The translations under genes and the position numbers were made by a program. Positions 42,381 through 52,666 of a stretch of 64,000 nt of DNA are shown here, piece after piece (within the stretch, counting starts at the first letter, position 1; every line of letters starts with the position of its first letter). The notes under the pieces are model-generated. The model made no database searches. It worked only from the letters and a program-made list of their open reading frames with translations, and was not told the origin of the DNA. The DNA is from Flexilinea flocculi. GTDB taxonomy: Bacteria; Chloroflexota; Anaerolineae; Anaerolineales; Anaerolineaceae. The stretch is from positions 124,001-188,000 of the forward strand of contig NZ_DF968180.1 of assembly GCF_001192795.1 (NCBI RefSeq). Reading direction: 5' to 3'.

Positions 42381-43820
42381 TTATTGCTGCAGAGACAACA
42401 GTTCATACCAAAAATCATCATGTGGGGCTACCATGGCAAGCGTTACGCGGGCTCGTCCGTTTGAAGGATCAACGATGCCGGTTTCGATTCTGTTCTCACC
42501 CTTGAATAATATTTTTTGCGGAATTGTTAATGTAACTGGAAACTCAACCCCGGGCTGAATCTCGATCAGGTGCATCGGAAGCGGCATCAGATTATACTGA
42601 CCATCATCTCCGACAATTCTCAGATAAGCTTTCCAGTCAAAATAGAAGGGGGCAATTCCATCGTTGTGCCAGGTTAAGGTGAACTGGTAATCCCCATTGT
42701 TCAGCTTTGAAATTTCACTCTTTGAAATACGCAGCCTGTAACCGATCAAACGATTCACCTGATCCAGCGCCGGCTGAAGGTTACCATCGCGTTCCACTTT
42801 AACAAAACTGCCCGGTCCGATCCAACTGGTGTGCGATCTGGCAAAAAGATCCAATGTCAGTGGCAGCAGTTCGCCCAGTAATTGCTGATGTTTCATTTTT
42901 GTCGATAATTCACCACCGATTGGATTGGTTTGCCAGGCTTCCGGCATTGGCAGAAGTAATTCGGATTCAGCGGATTGTTCAGTATCTTCTCCAGTTTCAA
43001 TCCAGGTTAACCACGCTTCCGTTGGTTCCTGTTCTCCGGCAGCGTCGTTGAATAATCCGACTGCGATGTTTCCGGCGGCTGCAAAGGGACGGCGCAGCAT
43101 TAGTTTTGCATCAGGAAAAGCAGAAACATATGGAAGAATATATTGTCTGCAGATAGAAACCGACGGCATGGACGCGACATCGGGATGAATATGCCATTCA
43201 CCCCAATGTCCGAGTGAGCCAAGTTCGATGTATGCAAAGAATGGATCTTTCGCATAGCGCTTTCCCAGCGCGGCAATCGCTTTGGCATGGGCTTCGATGA
43301 AAATCGGATTTGCATAATTGGGAGAATAACCACGCCCGTAAGAAACAGCGTAAGCTTTTCCATCTTTACCTGTGGCGTTGTAGAGCCAATCGGGAATGTC
43401 ACGATGGTTGTTCTGCCCCGGCATATCTGTAACAAATCGGAAGATGACGTGCTTTCCCTGTTCCCGCCAGAGATCGAAATGATTGTTTTTCTCAAATGAT
43501 TCAAAGTCATAAATTCCCTGTGTCGGTTCGAATTCAGCCCACGTCAGATCTGCATAGACCAGTGTGAAGGGCTGTTCTCTTTCTGAAGAGTCGTCTGCCC
43601 ATGTGGCGCTGCCGATAAAGGGATTGGATATTGCTTCATCGCTTGCAGGATAGTGAAATGAGATTGCAATGCCGACAGCCGATTTTGTGTTTAGACCGAG
43701 AATCCATGAGATGCAAAAAAAGTTCAACCAACAGAAAAAAAACTTCCACTTCATTTGGGAAGTGGAAAAAAAGACTTTTTGTATCTGTTGCTCAGGCATA
43801 TTTTTTTTAGAAGTTGTCAT
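42381..43820 (-). CDS. DUF4832-type glycoside-hydrolase-like secreted protein of the Pel locus
   Basis: Secreted or membrane-anchored protein with one N-terminal hydrophobic segment (FFFCWLNFFCISWILGL). It is followed by a beta/alpha-barrel-like domain resembling family 42-type hydrolases (LVYADLTWAEFEPTQGIYDF; AYIELGSLGHWGEWH, with a candidate acid Glu) and a C-terminal beta-sandwich (FTLTWHNDGIAPFYFDWKAYLR). Such DUF4832 proteins occur with exopolysaccharide genes. Activity on the polymer is an inference. It is the last gene of the pel-like minus-strand operon, 53 bases after the DUF4956 remnant. Confidence 0.75.
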   Translation of the reverse strand: MTTSKKNMPEQQIQKVFFSTSQMKWKFFFCWLNFFCISWILGLNTKSAVGIAISFHYPASDEAISNPFIGSATWADDSSEREQPFTLVYADLTWAEFEPTQGIYDFESFEKNNHFDLWREQGKHVIFRFVTDMPGQNNHRDIPDWLYNATGKDGKAYAVSYGRGYSPNYANPIFIEAHAKAIAALGKRYAKDPFFAYIELGSLGHWGEWHIHPDVASMPSVSICRQYILPYVSAFPDAKLMLRRPFAAAGNIAVGLFNDAAGEQEPTEAWLTWIETGEDTEQSAESELLLPMPEAWQTNPIGGELSTKMKHQQLLGELLPLTLDLFARSHTSWIGPGSFVKVERDGNLQPALDQVNRLIGYRLRISKSEISKLNNGDYQFTLTWHNDGIAPFYFDWKAYLRIVGDDGQYNLMPLPMHLIEIQPGVEFPVTLTIPQKILFKGENRIETGIVDPSNGRARVTLAMVAPHDDFWYELLSLQQ

Positions 43821-43873
43821 TAACTGTTTGCAATCCTTTTAATCAGAAATTCAATCGGATTGGCATAACCGAA

Positions 43874-44335
43874 TTAATCAACATAGTCTCCACGGTATTG
43901 CACAATTGTCAAATCTTTGATGTTCTCGATTTTTCGGATGCGATCGGTGAAAGAAAGGTCGTGCTTTCGAACGCGTACTTCAACAGCCATCTCGGTATCA
44001 TTTTTGCGCATCGTCTTGGATTTGATTTGGTATGGATTTGTTCCGAGAATTTTTCGGACTTCTTCATCGATGCCCTCTCCATCGTAGTGGAGCAACAGAA
44101 TGTACATTTCATCCCGCCCATGTTTGCGGCTGGATAAAATCCACAGGAGCAGTACCATGATAACAGATGTGAGCACGGCGATATAGAACATACCGGCACC
44201 GATAGCAATTCCGGCAGCAACTGCCCAGAACAAAAATAGCAGATCCATCGGATCCTTTACTGCGGTACGGTACCGTACAATAGAGAGCGCACCAACCATA
44301 CCCAATGATAAAACAATGTTAGATTGGATCGTCAC
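43874..44335 (-). pseudogene. DUF4956 membrane protein remnant, N-terminal part missing
   Basis: The readable frame begins abruptly in the middle of the family: NIVLSLGMVGALSIVRYRTAVKDP follows only a few residues, whereas DUF4956 proteins normally have about 60-70 residues and two membrane segments before this motif. The rest is intact (two hydrophobic segments, then a soluble domain ending LTIVQYRGDYVD). Its start (GTG at 44335) overlaps the end of the truncated VTC gene in another frame. A deletion of several hundred bases removed the N-terminus of this gene and the C-terminus of the VTC gene. Function of the family, usually paired with VTC and CotH proteins, is unknown. Confidence 0.75.
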
Positions 44336-44717
44336 GATAATGCAGCAGGTTGTATTTGCTTTTTTTCAGGAAATCATATTCACCGCAAAGAATCAATTCA
44401 GTTTCACTGCGGGTCACCGGTGCGCTTTCTTTGAGGATGTATTGTCCATACTTGTTTTTCCGTTCCAATTTAATAAATCGATCCGAACAATTATAAACAC
44501 GCAGGCGATATTTATGTCTCAGCAAAATACCATCTTCTTTTTCCTGGTAGGCTGAATCCCAATAATCATCAAAATAAAGACTGCGAATCCAATATTCTCC
44601 GCTTGTTCCGGCGTTTTCATCAGGTGGGATAATTCCCTTCATCCGGGCACGCAGCAAAGCCCAATCCGGCAAATTGATCAGGTATTTCAGCTCGTGACGA
44701 TAGCGGTCATCTTTCAT
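44319..44717 (-). pseudogene. VTC-domain (polyphosphate polymerase-like) protein, C-terminal half missing
   Basis: N-terminal half of a VTC-type triphosphate-tunnel domain: YRHELKYLIN, YWIRSLYFDDYWDSAY, RHKYRLRVYN and FIKLERKNKYG carry the basic and acidic residues of the tunnel. The frame stops at 132 residues, although VTC domains need about 220-240. The truncation coincides with the start of an N-terminally truncated DUF4956 gene, so a deletion joining the two is the simplest reading. The ATG overlaps the cotH stop (TTATGA), with GGAG 8 bases upstream. Confidence 0.75.
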
Positions 44718-46480
44718 AACGGGTTCTCCACTTTCCCGTTTTCAAGAACGATAAATCTTCGCATCCCTTGATGGAGACCGCTGTCTGTGGCAACCTGATC
44801 GAAAGGTATTTGTGTTTTTCCACTTTCGTTCCTGGCGATTATCCGCCAATAATAATTTCCAGGAGGAAGCATCGGAACTATCGTATTGGATGGCAATTGA
44901 TCCAGGCTTTCGTATACAATCGTGTTTGGTGCAAAAGACCAGTCTTTAGCAATTTGAACGTCATAGTAAATAAACTCTGCATTAAAATCATAAGCTTCTG
45001 CCCAGCTGAGTGAGATTTCTTTTCCATCACTTTCAACGGGATCCATATAGAAAGGCATCGGTTTTTCAAGAGAACTCAGAAAGCGTTGATAAGCGATTTC
45101 TGTATCATTGGGCATATTCTCATAAATCCGATCAAGATCTTCGAGAGTGACCTGCAGATTAATCTTGTCAGGCATCCTCTTTGTAAATTGATCTACAACC
45201 GTCCGATATTTCGCAATCTCTGCAGCTATCCTTTCCGGAGTGATAATACCTCTTAATAATTCCACCTTTTCTTTCAGCGCGTCCCGATATGCTTTAACGC
45301 GCAGCATGCGATTGAAAAGGACAACACCCCAGTAACCGGAAACGCCGTGTTCCCAATCTGCTTCAGTCCATACATTCTTAAGCAGTTTATCTTCATAATA
45401 AGAAAGGCATCCATCCCCATCCCAAAACAGATAATACCATTTACTGCTGTTGACCGGGCTGTATAGCAGATAATTCTGTGCATTGCTGTCTGGATTTGCC
45501 ATCAAAATATTGTAGGCTATATAGCTGGTCAGATTGTTGATGTCAAAATAACGTGTGATCGTATCTTCAATCGGGATGGAATAATCATTGATAGCATCCA
45601 GCATTTCGATTATTTTCTTGTGGTTTTCTCCGGTTTTTGGTTCCAGAATATCGTCAAATTCTGAAAGATCATAGAGCGGATCAGTTGCCAGTCGTATTTT
45701 GTCTTCGTATCGGAAGAATTCGTTTAAATTGGCTTTATAAAGGTTTCCTTCGCGACTGAGGCCATGATTGCGCAAATAACGGCCGTTCGGCAGCTCAACT
45801 TGTGTGAACAAGCCATAATCGGTGAAATCTTTTTCACCTGCTATTTGATCTTTGATGAAAACATTTACAAATTGTGTACGAAGACTTGTTGTATCAGGAA
45901 TATCTTGTAGCAAGGTAAAATAAAGCATGTTTCGTAGCCGAGTCGGATCCCCCGGATGTTTATTGATGGCAATCGCTCGTTGTCCTCTCCAGAGACCTGC
46001 ATTATCAAAAAGATCGATACGATAGGATTTCTGGGGATAATCAGTGCTGGTACGGCCGCGAACATTGAGGGTTGCATTAGATGCCAATGCTCCATACCCG
46101 ACTTCTCCCGGCAATGGTCCATATTGATCCCCGACCTGGAAAATAATTTCCGTTTTGATTTTCTGAACATTATTCATACCCTGCAGATTTTTGTATGAAT
46201 TTACTTCTTCAAAGGTATGATTCGTTTGGTCTTCCTCACTGCCTCCCGTAATTGTGATGTAAAAATAGATCAATGAGGTTGGATCCTGATTGGCATAGAG
46301 CGTTTTATCGTCTTTTAATGGAAGTTCATTTACATCCATCGGTTGCGCTTTGGATACTTCACGCTGCGAATCCGGAATCGTATTTTCAGAAGGCGGCTTT
46401 GTATCCTTGGTATTGCAGCCGAAAAACATCAGGCTTATAACAGCCAATCCGATAAGAAAATTTTTTCGTTGGATTCTCAT
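44714..46480 (-). CDS. CotH-family lipoprotein (spore-coat-kinase-like fold)
   Basis: Lipoprotein signal with lipobox (LISLMFFGC). The CotH kinase domain spans about residues 70-450: RGRTSTDYPQKSYRIDLFD, the substrate/ATP-site region TQVELPNGRYLRNHG with EGNLYKAN, and an acidic metal motif LFWDGDGCLSYYED. A C-terminal fibronectin-like region (AEFIYYDVQIAKDWSF...YYWRIIARNESG, two strands named only in part) follows. CotH proteins phosphorylate partner proteins in spores, but in exopolysaccharide loci their role is unproven. It lies 2 bases from pelG and overlaps the VTC gene, so it is part of the operon. Confidence 0.85.
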   Translation of the reverse strand: MRIQRKNFLIGLAVISLMFFGCNTKDTKPPSENTIPDSQREVSKAQPMDVNELPLKDDKTLYANQDPTSLIYFYITITGGSEEDQTNHTFEEVNSYKNLQGMNNVQKIKTEIIFQVGDQYGPLPGEVGYGALASNATLNVRGRTSTDYPQKSYRIDLFDNAGLWRGQRAIAINKHPGDPTRLRNMLYFTLLQDIPDTTSLRTQFVNVFIKDQIAGEKDFTDYGLFTQVELPNGRYLRNHGLSREGNLYKANLNEFFRYEDKIRLATDPLYDLSEFDDILEPKTGENHKKIIEMLDAINDYSIPIEDTITRYFDINNLTSYIAYNILMANPDSNAQNYLLYSPVNSSKWYYLFWDGDGCLSYYEDKLLKNVWTEADWEHGVSGYWGVVLFNRMLRVKAYRDALKEKVELLRGIITPERIAAEIAKYRTVVDQFTKRMPDKINLQVTLEDLDRIYENMPNDTEIAYQRFLSSLEKPMPFYMDPVESDGKEISLSWAEAYDFNAEFIYYDVQIAKDWSFAPNTIVYESLDQLPSNTIVPMLPPGNYYWRIIARNESGKTQIPFDQVATDSGLHQGMRRFIVLENGKVENPL

Positions 46481-46482
46481 GC

Positions 46483-47970
46483 TTAAGGATTCCTATTTCG
46501 TGTTTTTCTGTAATAAGCTCTGTCAGCTCCATATTCCATTTCATCCAACACAGATGCCAGTTTTATCCAAAGGTTGGATCGCTGGACTGCTAAAATCGGC
46601 TGGCTGCAATAGATATGGTAATCTATGTTTCTGACAAAGGCAAATAAACGGGGAATGCCTGCCAGGTACATGATAATTCCGGCAATCATCATGCCGAGGC
46701 CATAATAAATTGGAGAACGGAATAAGAAAAATCGCGTACAAAGGAGGTTCGTACAAAAATACAAAAAGCAGGTTAACAGTGCACCCTTACGGTCATTAAA
46801 ATAAAGCTGGAGCTGCATAACACAGTTGCCGATTGCATAAGCACTGTACCCGATGCACATAATTTGGAACATCGTGATCATGTCTTTTGTAAAACCGATG
46901 GATTCCAAAAAAAACCGCATCAGGATTGCATAAAATACCATCGCAAAAACTTGAATTTCGATGAGCCGGAATACTTCCTGATTTAAGGAGGCTGTCATAT
47001 TTTTCTGCGAAATTTGAATTTCTTTCAGCGTGCCTCCGTTGGATATCGCTGCAAAATAGTGCTGGTATTTTTTGAAAAAGGTTACTTCGACTGAAACTAC
47101 AAAATTTACATTTGCCGGAATGGTTACCAGGAAAGCGAAGAATGCTGCTGCATCATGCATCGGCGCCTGACGGAAAAGGCCTGTTACATTTTCTCCCAAA
47201 GGGGAAAACCACATCAGAACAATATGGACGAATGCCCCCATCTGTCCCAGTATCCCAATGAAAACGAGATCCGGGTATAAGCCAAAATATTTGATAAAAG
47301 CAAATAAACTGCCGGATCCGACCGGGAAAATTCGCAGGAGAATTTTCGTAAAGCTGTAAATCATCAGCCCATATCCGGCAAAGAGTCCTGCTATGACAGC
47401 TGTAACGGGGTCAATACCTAAAAGAAGAAGAATTCCACTAATAATAAATACTGTCAGAACCCCTGCGAGAAATCCAAGCAGTATTCTCTGATAGTCCTTC
47501 GCCGCAGTGATATAAGCCATCTCGAGCCAGACAAAAGTCATTTCAATGAATAATCCCCAATTAAACAGACGGTCAGTAACTGGGATTTCGGGGGCAAAAT
47601 GGAGGAATATACCATAAATCAGCCCTCCGGGAATAAGGATCAGAATTGCCCCTCCAAAAAGAGACGGCAAAACGCGTTCATAGTTTTTCTCGAATAGGCT
47701 ATCGGCTGTATAACGGGCAAGGATGGTCTGCAGAACTGAAGAAAGGATTAAAGATCCAATTGTCGCATATACTACCATAACTAATAAGATATCAGTCTGA
47801 TGTTCAGTTGCTCCAAAGTATTGCGCGAGATATTTGATCCCAAGCATCATTAAAACCGCCAAGACCATCGTGCCGGATGTGATGATGCTTGTATAAGCAT
47901 AAGCACGGATTTTTGAAATTGCGCTTTTGCCTACAAATAATTTTCTAAGTTCAAATCCAATTCCTGCCAT
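46483..47970 (-). CDS. pelG: Pel exopolysaccharide exporter PelG
   Basis: Polytopic inner-membrane protein of the MOP flippase-like type, with about twelve hydrophobic segments. It pairs with PelF (and with PelD and PelE) to synthesise and export the Pel polysaccharide. The N-terminus MAGIGFELRKLF is characteristic of PelG. Length 495 is typical. AAAAGGGA precedes the ATG. A degenerate palindrome separates it from pelF. The frame is intact even though several neighbouring genes are damaged. Confidence 0.9.
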   Translation of the reverse strand: MAGIGFELRKLFVGKSAISKIRAYAYTSIITSGTMVLAVLMMLGIKYLAQYFGATEHQTDILLVMVVYATIGSLILSSVLQTILARYTADSLFEKNYERVLPSLFGGAILILIPGGLIYGIFLHFAPEIPVTDRLFNWGLFIEMTFVWLEMAYITAAKDYQRILLGFLAGVLTVFIISGILLLLGIDPVTAVIAGLFAGYGLMIYSFTKILLRIFPVGSGSLFAFIKYFGLYPDLVFIGILGQMGAFVHIVLMWFSPLGENVTGLFRQAPMHDAAAFFAFLVTIPANVNFVVSVEVTFFKKYQHYFAAISNGGTLKEIQISQKNMTASLNQEVFRLIEIQVFAMVFYAILMRFFLESIGFTKDMITMFQIMCIGYSAYAIGNCVMQLQLYFNDRKGALLTCFLYFCTNLLCTRFFLFRSPIYYGLGMMIAGIIMYLAGIPRLFAFVRNIDYHIYCSQPILAVQRSNLWIKLASVLDEMEYGADRAYYRKTRNRNP

Positions 47971-47986
47971 ATTTCCCTTTTCGTAT

Positions 47987-48109
47987 CAGCGATTTTAAAT
48001 GTGGGAAAAATAATTTACTGTCGTAGTTTTTTTGTCCGTTGTGTAAAGTCAATACGACAACATGTTTTTTGTCTTCATTCGAAATGCCTGTCAAAATTTC
48101 GATTTGCTG
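47987..48109. repeat. Dispersed palindrome (imperfect stem) between pelF and pelG
   Basis: Left end CAGCGATTTTAAATGTGGG, inner arms TGTCGTA and TACGACA, right end AAAATTTCGATTTGCTG. The remaining gap to 48257 shows no gene. Confidence 0.65.
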
Positions 48110-48257
48110 TTTTCACCTCGGTATTTTTATTAAGAACGAATTTTTTGTAAGAGAGCTGTCTCCGTTCCCTTTTTTTGAAAAACTATATGGAAAGTGGTTA
48201 GTTTTCAATCAAATAAGGTCTTTTCTCAATTTAAATTTATCAAAGAAATCCCATGAA

Positions 48258-49688
48258 TTATGCGTTCCATTTTTTTTGAGCAATATCGATCGCTTCTTGA
48301 TACAAATCCAGATAATTCCGAATCATTTGTTTATGATCATATAATGCATGGACGCGCTTTTTGCCATTTTCTCCCATTTGCCTGCGCAGATCGTCATTTT
48401 GACAAAGCGTAATCATTGCTTCTGCCAACGCCGACTGGTGCATTGTTGGAACGCAGAATCCTGCATCGCCAAATCCGTCTCCTTTACCCTCAATTAATTC
48501 ATCGCAACTTCCCACTTTCGTTGTCACAGCGGGTCTTCCGGCAGCCATTGCTTCAAGAATTGCCAGCGGCTGTCCTTCGGAGATACTGGTTAAAACGGTA
48601 AAATCAATTTTTTTCAAGTAATCATGCACATCTACCCTGCCGGTAAAAATGATGTTTTTTAGCTCCAAATCCCGAATTAATTGCAGGCATTCTTCATAAT
48701 ACTCTTCATCCTCATCCGTTGAGCCCATAATATGCAAACGCACGTTATCCATTTCATCACACAGAAGAGAAAAGGCATAAATCATCGTTTTAATATCTTT
48801 AATTGGAACAATTCGTGCAATAGCACCGATATCGATAAAACCATCCGGTTCTTTCAATGGAATGTCCGAAAATTTATCAATATGGACTCCATTGGGGATT
48901 ACGGTACATTTTGCGGAATTACATCCGATTTCCTGTTGAATTTGGCTTGCCCGCTGAAAGAGTGATGTTACACAATCTGCTGCGTCATATGCACAGCGGG
49001 TGAACATGTAAAACATATTAATCCATAAATCTTTAAAATGGGGTGGAACCCAATCCGTCCGCAGAATTTCTTCCTCGCGTTCTCTTGTATAAATCCCATG
49101 TTCGGTGAGTATGTAGGGTTTCTTGTAACTGATCGCTGCCATTGTTCCCAACACGCCTGCATATCCTGCTGAAACAGAGTGATACACATCTGCTTCTGGC
49201 AATGGGCTGCCCATCAGATATAACAATGGCAGAAACATCGAACGAATCGTCCAAAAAAAATCAGTAAAACCGACATAAGGGTAATCTTTCGCACAGATTT
49301 CCTGTAACAATGAAAAAAAATCGTGATCTAATAAAAATTCCACGCCTTTTAATCGATTTCCCCGAAATAGATTAAAGAGCACGCTCCAATCAGGATTTTG
49401 ACAAGAAAGCAGCTCGCGTGCAGCTTGAACCTGAGCAGCTGACAAATGAGTTCGACGTGGATTTTCTGCAATTTTTTCTTTTAGAACCGAATCAAGATAT
49501 ACATCCTGAAATGAAACAACATTTTGCGGAAGTTGATAGGCGAAATGATTCTGTTGTTTTTCCTGTGCTCCGATTGCCCAAATGACGAATTCATGCTGCG
49601 GCATACTCTGAATGAGCTGCTGAAGCCATGAAGAAACACCACCTGCCACAAACGGATAACTGCCCTCACAGATCATACAAATTTTCAT
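48258..49688 (-). CDS. pelF: Pel polysaccharide glycosyltransferase PelF
   Basis: Soluble GT4-family glycosyltransferase using UDP-sugar (UDP-GlcNAc/UDP-GalNAc type in known systems) to polymerise Pel. Visible: CEGSYPFVAGGVSSW at the N-terminus (typical of PelF), ILTEHGIYTREREEEI, VIPNGVHIDKF, IARIVPIKDIKTMIYAF and the C-terminal EX7E-type region SISEGQPLAILEAMAAGRP. The start at 49688 overlaps the stop of the preceding DUF2194 gene (ATGA); an in-frame start five codons upstream is less likely. Predicted 476 residues; frame intact. Confidence 0.93.
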   Translation of the reverse strand: MKICMICEGSYPFVAGGVSSWLQQLIQSMPQHEFVIWAIGAQEKQQNHFAYQLPQNVVSFQDVYLDSVLKEKIAENPRRTHLSAAQVQAARELLSCQNPDWSVLFNLFRGNRLKGVEFLLDHDFFSLLQEICAKDYPYVGFTDFFWTIRSMFLPLLYLMGSPLPEADVYHSVSAGYAGVLGTMAAISYKKPYILTEHGIYTREREEEILRTDWVPPHFKDLWINMFYMFTRCAYDAADCVTSLFQRASQIQQEIGCNSAKCTVIPNGVHIDKFSDIPLKEPDGFIDIGAIARIVPIKDIKTMIYAFSLLCDEMDNVRLHIMGSTDEDEEYYEECLQLIRDLELKNIIFTGRVDVHDYLKKIDFTVLTSISEGQPLAILEAMAAGRPAVTTKVGSCDELIEGKGDGFGDAGFCVPTMHQSALAEAMITLCQNDDLRRQMGENGKKRVHALYDHKQMIRNYLDLYQEAIDIAQKKWNA

Positions 49689-51201
49689 TGTTTTGCCTTC
49701 CACTCAATATGAACTTCAGGACTATTTGCTTTAATCCAATAAAAACCACTGGTAATTTCGTGAATTTCTCCGCCTTCAATGGAAATTAACGGATTCCTCG
49801 TGCGTAAAGCCATCCAGGCTTCATCATAGAATGGTGACAAGGAAAGATCCAAGGCATCCTCTGTTTCTTTCCGATGAATTGTCAATCGATCATAACGTTG
49901 GACTGCTGCTGCGCCTTCTGTCGATGTTGAAAATCTCAGAACCGGATAAGTGTTTATCACTTCTTTTATAAAATCCAGAAATACCTCATGCATTTTATCC
50001 CATCCAAGAGAAGCACCGCGCAATTCATCCAATAAATCATCGGGATGGATAAAATGAGAAAAAACGCCATGTAACAGGAGTTCTTGTGCCATGGTGAAAC
50101 GGGAAAAATCGGTTGGAACAAATCCTGAAGTAACACGTGGAACGCTGATAAATCCATCCGGTTCTTCACGAAATTCCTGAACGAGGGCATTAACACCTTC
50201 CTCCCTCAGGTAGAGCCCTGAAATTACTTTGATTTGGGGTATGGTTTCTCGAATGGTCTGCCGTCCTTGATCGCTTAGGTAATTGGATGGAGGCACATAG
50301 GTTGAAAACCTGGGCTCGAGTAAAAGCGTATCGCCATAACGGACCAATTCCTGAAGCCCTTCCGACATTTTTTCTGTAGAAGGCCACGTTTTATAATTTT
50401 CCCCTTGATAGGGAAAGCCATCCGGGCAAAGCGGCATGTGATTATATCCGTGCAGACCCAATTCCCCCCCCGAATGTAAAAGTTCGGAGGTATAAAATTT
50501 TAGCAGGACATTATCAACACCTTTGTCATTAAAAGGACCTTCAACATTATCGTTGTATGTTTCAATCAAGACACCTGTATAGCGGAGTCCATATTTCCAC
50601 GTCAATTGTTTCATATCCGGCCACCAGTGGTTGCGATAGAAACCTTTAATGTCGTAACCATAGGCATCCAGCAGCGCCTGGTTTTTACCTTCAGGCTGCG
50701 GTGCAGGGAAATCATCGATATAAACCATACCTGCGTTAATGATCGGATAGACGATTGTGTCTTCAAGCGCGAATAAGATCGAAAGGACAAATCCTCTTCC
50801 GGCTTTATTGTTCATCAGACTTGTATTAAATACAACCGTTCTCCCTTTTCCGAACGGATGCTCCCATAATAATGGCAGTTTAGGTTCCTCCGCCGTTGTA
50901 ATATGAACAATGCAGTCTTTTTCCAGCTGGACAGGCATTGCATAATCTGTCAGCAGTCCATCTTCATCATATTTTGTATTGAAAAAAAGCGGCAGCAGAT
51001 TCGTAACGTATTCAATTGATTTGAAATTGTAAAACTCCAATCCATATTCGATAATTCCCAATTTCCGATAAAAAATTCGGAACACTTCATCAGATTGTTG
51101 TGACATCATTAATCCAAAATGACCGCCGTCATTAATCCAGTTGGAAATCTTCATGATATCATGTTTCAGCGGCAGCATTGACTGACTGCAAAAGAGCGAC
51201 G
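49685..51201 (-). pseudogene. DUF2194 (Pel-locus) protein, 3' part after IS interruption
   Basis: Larger fragment (about 500 codons) of a DUF2194 protein, a family found in Pel loci that lack the Proteobacterial PelA arrangement. It contains a ThuA/glutamine-amidotransferase-like first part (ISNWINDGGHFGLMM) and a polysaccharide-deacetylase-like part (VYIDDFPAPQPEG with acidic pair; LGLHGYNHMP with His pair; SHFIHPDDLLDE). The open frame restarts at ATG 51178, but family-like sequence (TSLFCSQSM) continues upstream to the IS edge near 51201. The missing N-terminus with its signal segment is at 52688-53014. Confidence 0.85.
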
Positions 51202-51279
51202 TGAATCATAATTAATGTTACCCAAGAAGTATCGGTGAATCAAAATAAATTGTTACCATAAGCTGCGGAGGAAAGGCTG

Positions 51280-52455
51280 ATGGGTAACAAAATGAGTAAG
51301 AAGAGCAGGCTGGAATTAGCAACACAAATACAATCCCGATATCTAAAAGCGAACAATGGGGTAAAAGGAAAAATTCTCGATGAATTTGTCGAGAGCACTG
51401 GTTACCACAGGAAGACGGCGATACGTTTATTGCATTCAGATCTTCGGCCAAAGACATTCAAAAAGAGACCTGGGCGGAAAAAGAAGTATCCTCGAGAGAT
51501 AATCAAAAAGTTGGAACGGTTGTACGAGATCAGCAATTATATCTGCGGACAGCGATTACAGCCATACATTTCCGAGCTGATAGATATACTGGAGCGATGC
51601 AATGAAATGTACTTCACATCTGAGGAAAAACGTCTGCTAACCGAGATGAGTTCGGCAACGATCAATCGAAATCTGAGGGAATACAAGAAAAACCACCAAG
51701 GAAAAGGCAAAACCATGACGAAGCCCGGCGGATTACTCAAGAAACAGATTGCGATCCGGACGGGGATGGACTGGGATGATAATCGCCCAGGTTTTCTGGA
51801 GATAGACCTGGTTGCTCATTGCGGGCAATCGGAAGCAGGAGCTTTCTTTTACACATTGACAGCTACCGATGTATGCACTGGTTGGACAGATAACTTCATT
51901 CTCCGGAACAAATCAAAAGAAGCCGTTGTGGAAGCAATGACTTTGCTTGAATCCCTTTTACCTTATCCCATCCTTGGTATTGATTCTGATAATGGCTCCG
52001 AGTTCATCAATTATCTCCTTTTTGATTATTGCAACAATCGGGAAAGAAAGATAATCTTCACCCGATCAAGACCCTACAGGAAAAACGATCAAGCTCATGT
52101 TGAGCAAAAGAACTGGGCCGTAGTCAGACGGTTGCTTGGATATAACCGCTTCTATACTCCAGACCATTTTGTACTCATTCAGCGTATTTATCAGCTGAAC
52201 CATGTGTTCAATAATTTCTTCCAACCTGTACGTAAGACCATTGCCAGACCAGACAAAGATGCCGGTGTCTTTTCTCCTAAATACGAATCTGCTAAAACAC
52301 CTTTCCGTCGTATCCTTCCATCTGGCGTCTTATCATTTCCTAAAAAGGCCTCTCTTGTAAACCTGTATAATGCATCAAATCCCGTCAAGATCCTTGCAGA
52401 AATCAATGATCTGCTCCGTATTCTTGCCGAAACTTCTTCTTATCAAACAAAGTAA
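51280..52455 (+). CDS. Integrase-core (rve) DDE transposase
   Basis: Transposase of 391 residues. An N-terminal helix-turn-helix region (VESTGYHRKTAIRLL and a basic GRKKKYP) precedes the RNase H-like catalytic core: first Asp in GFLEIDLVAHCG, second in IDSDNGSEFINY, and Glu in NDQAHVEQKNWAVVR. The frame is intact. GGAGGAAAGGCTG directly precedes the ATG. It is encoded opposite to the pel genes. It resembles the transposases often listed as ISNCY or unclassified rve type; the exact family is not certain. Confidence 0.9.
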   Translation: MGNKMSKKSRLELATQIQSRYLKANNGVKGKILDEFVESTGYHRKTAIRLLHSDLRPKTFKKRPGRKKKYPREIIKKLERLYEISNYICGQRLQPYISELIDILERCNEMYFTSEEKRLLTEMSSATINRNLREYKKNHQGKGKTMTKPGGLLKKQIAIRTGMDWDDNRPGFLEIDLVAHCGQSEAGAFFYTLTATDVCTGWTDNFILRNKSKEAVVEAMTLLESLLPYPILGIDSDNGSEFINYLLFDYCNNRERKIIFTRSRPYRKNDQAHVEQKNWAVVRRLLGYNRFYTPDHFVLIQRIYQLNHVFNNFFQPVRKTIARPDKDAGVFSPKYESAKTPFRRILPSGVLSFPKKASLVNLYNASNPVKILAEINDLLRILAETSSYQTK

Positions 52456-52666
52456 CGATAAAAATTGGCTGCTTGGGTTTTTTCGCTTTAGGCCAATCCC
52501 TATCGTTTATGGTAAAATGCCCCTGCACTTCCAGGGAGTAGAGCTCTGCTGGGGAGCAACTCGAGCACTGGATGTGCCCAATTTACTATCGTAGAGATGC
52601 CTACGCATCTCTACATTTTTCGTGGTCGTTGGGTAACATTTTTATTTGATTCTTCGATCCCTCAAA
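52456..52666 (+). other. Non-coding right part of the insertion sequence
   Basis: Holds a hairpin GTAGAGATGC / GCATCTCTAC (52593-52616, loop CTAC) that may terminate transcription, and an inner inverted repeat GGGTAACATT before the right end. No ORF is supported. Confidence 0.4.

Noticed and set aside
44714-46480. CotH protein as evidence of sporulation
   Set aside because: No other spore gene is present; CotH-fold lipoproteins are common outside spore formers and here belong to the polysaccharide locus.
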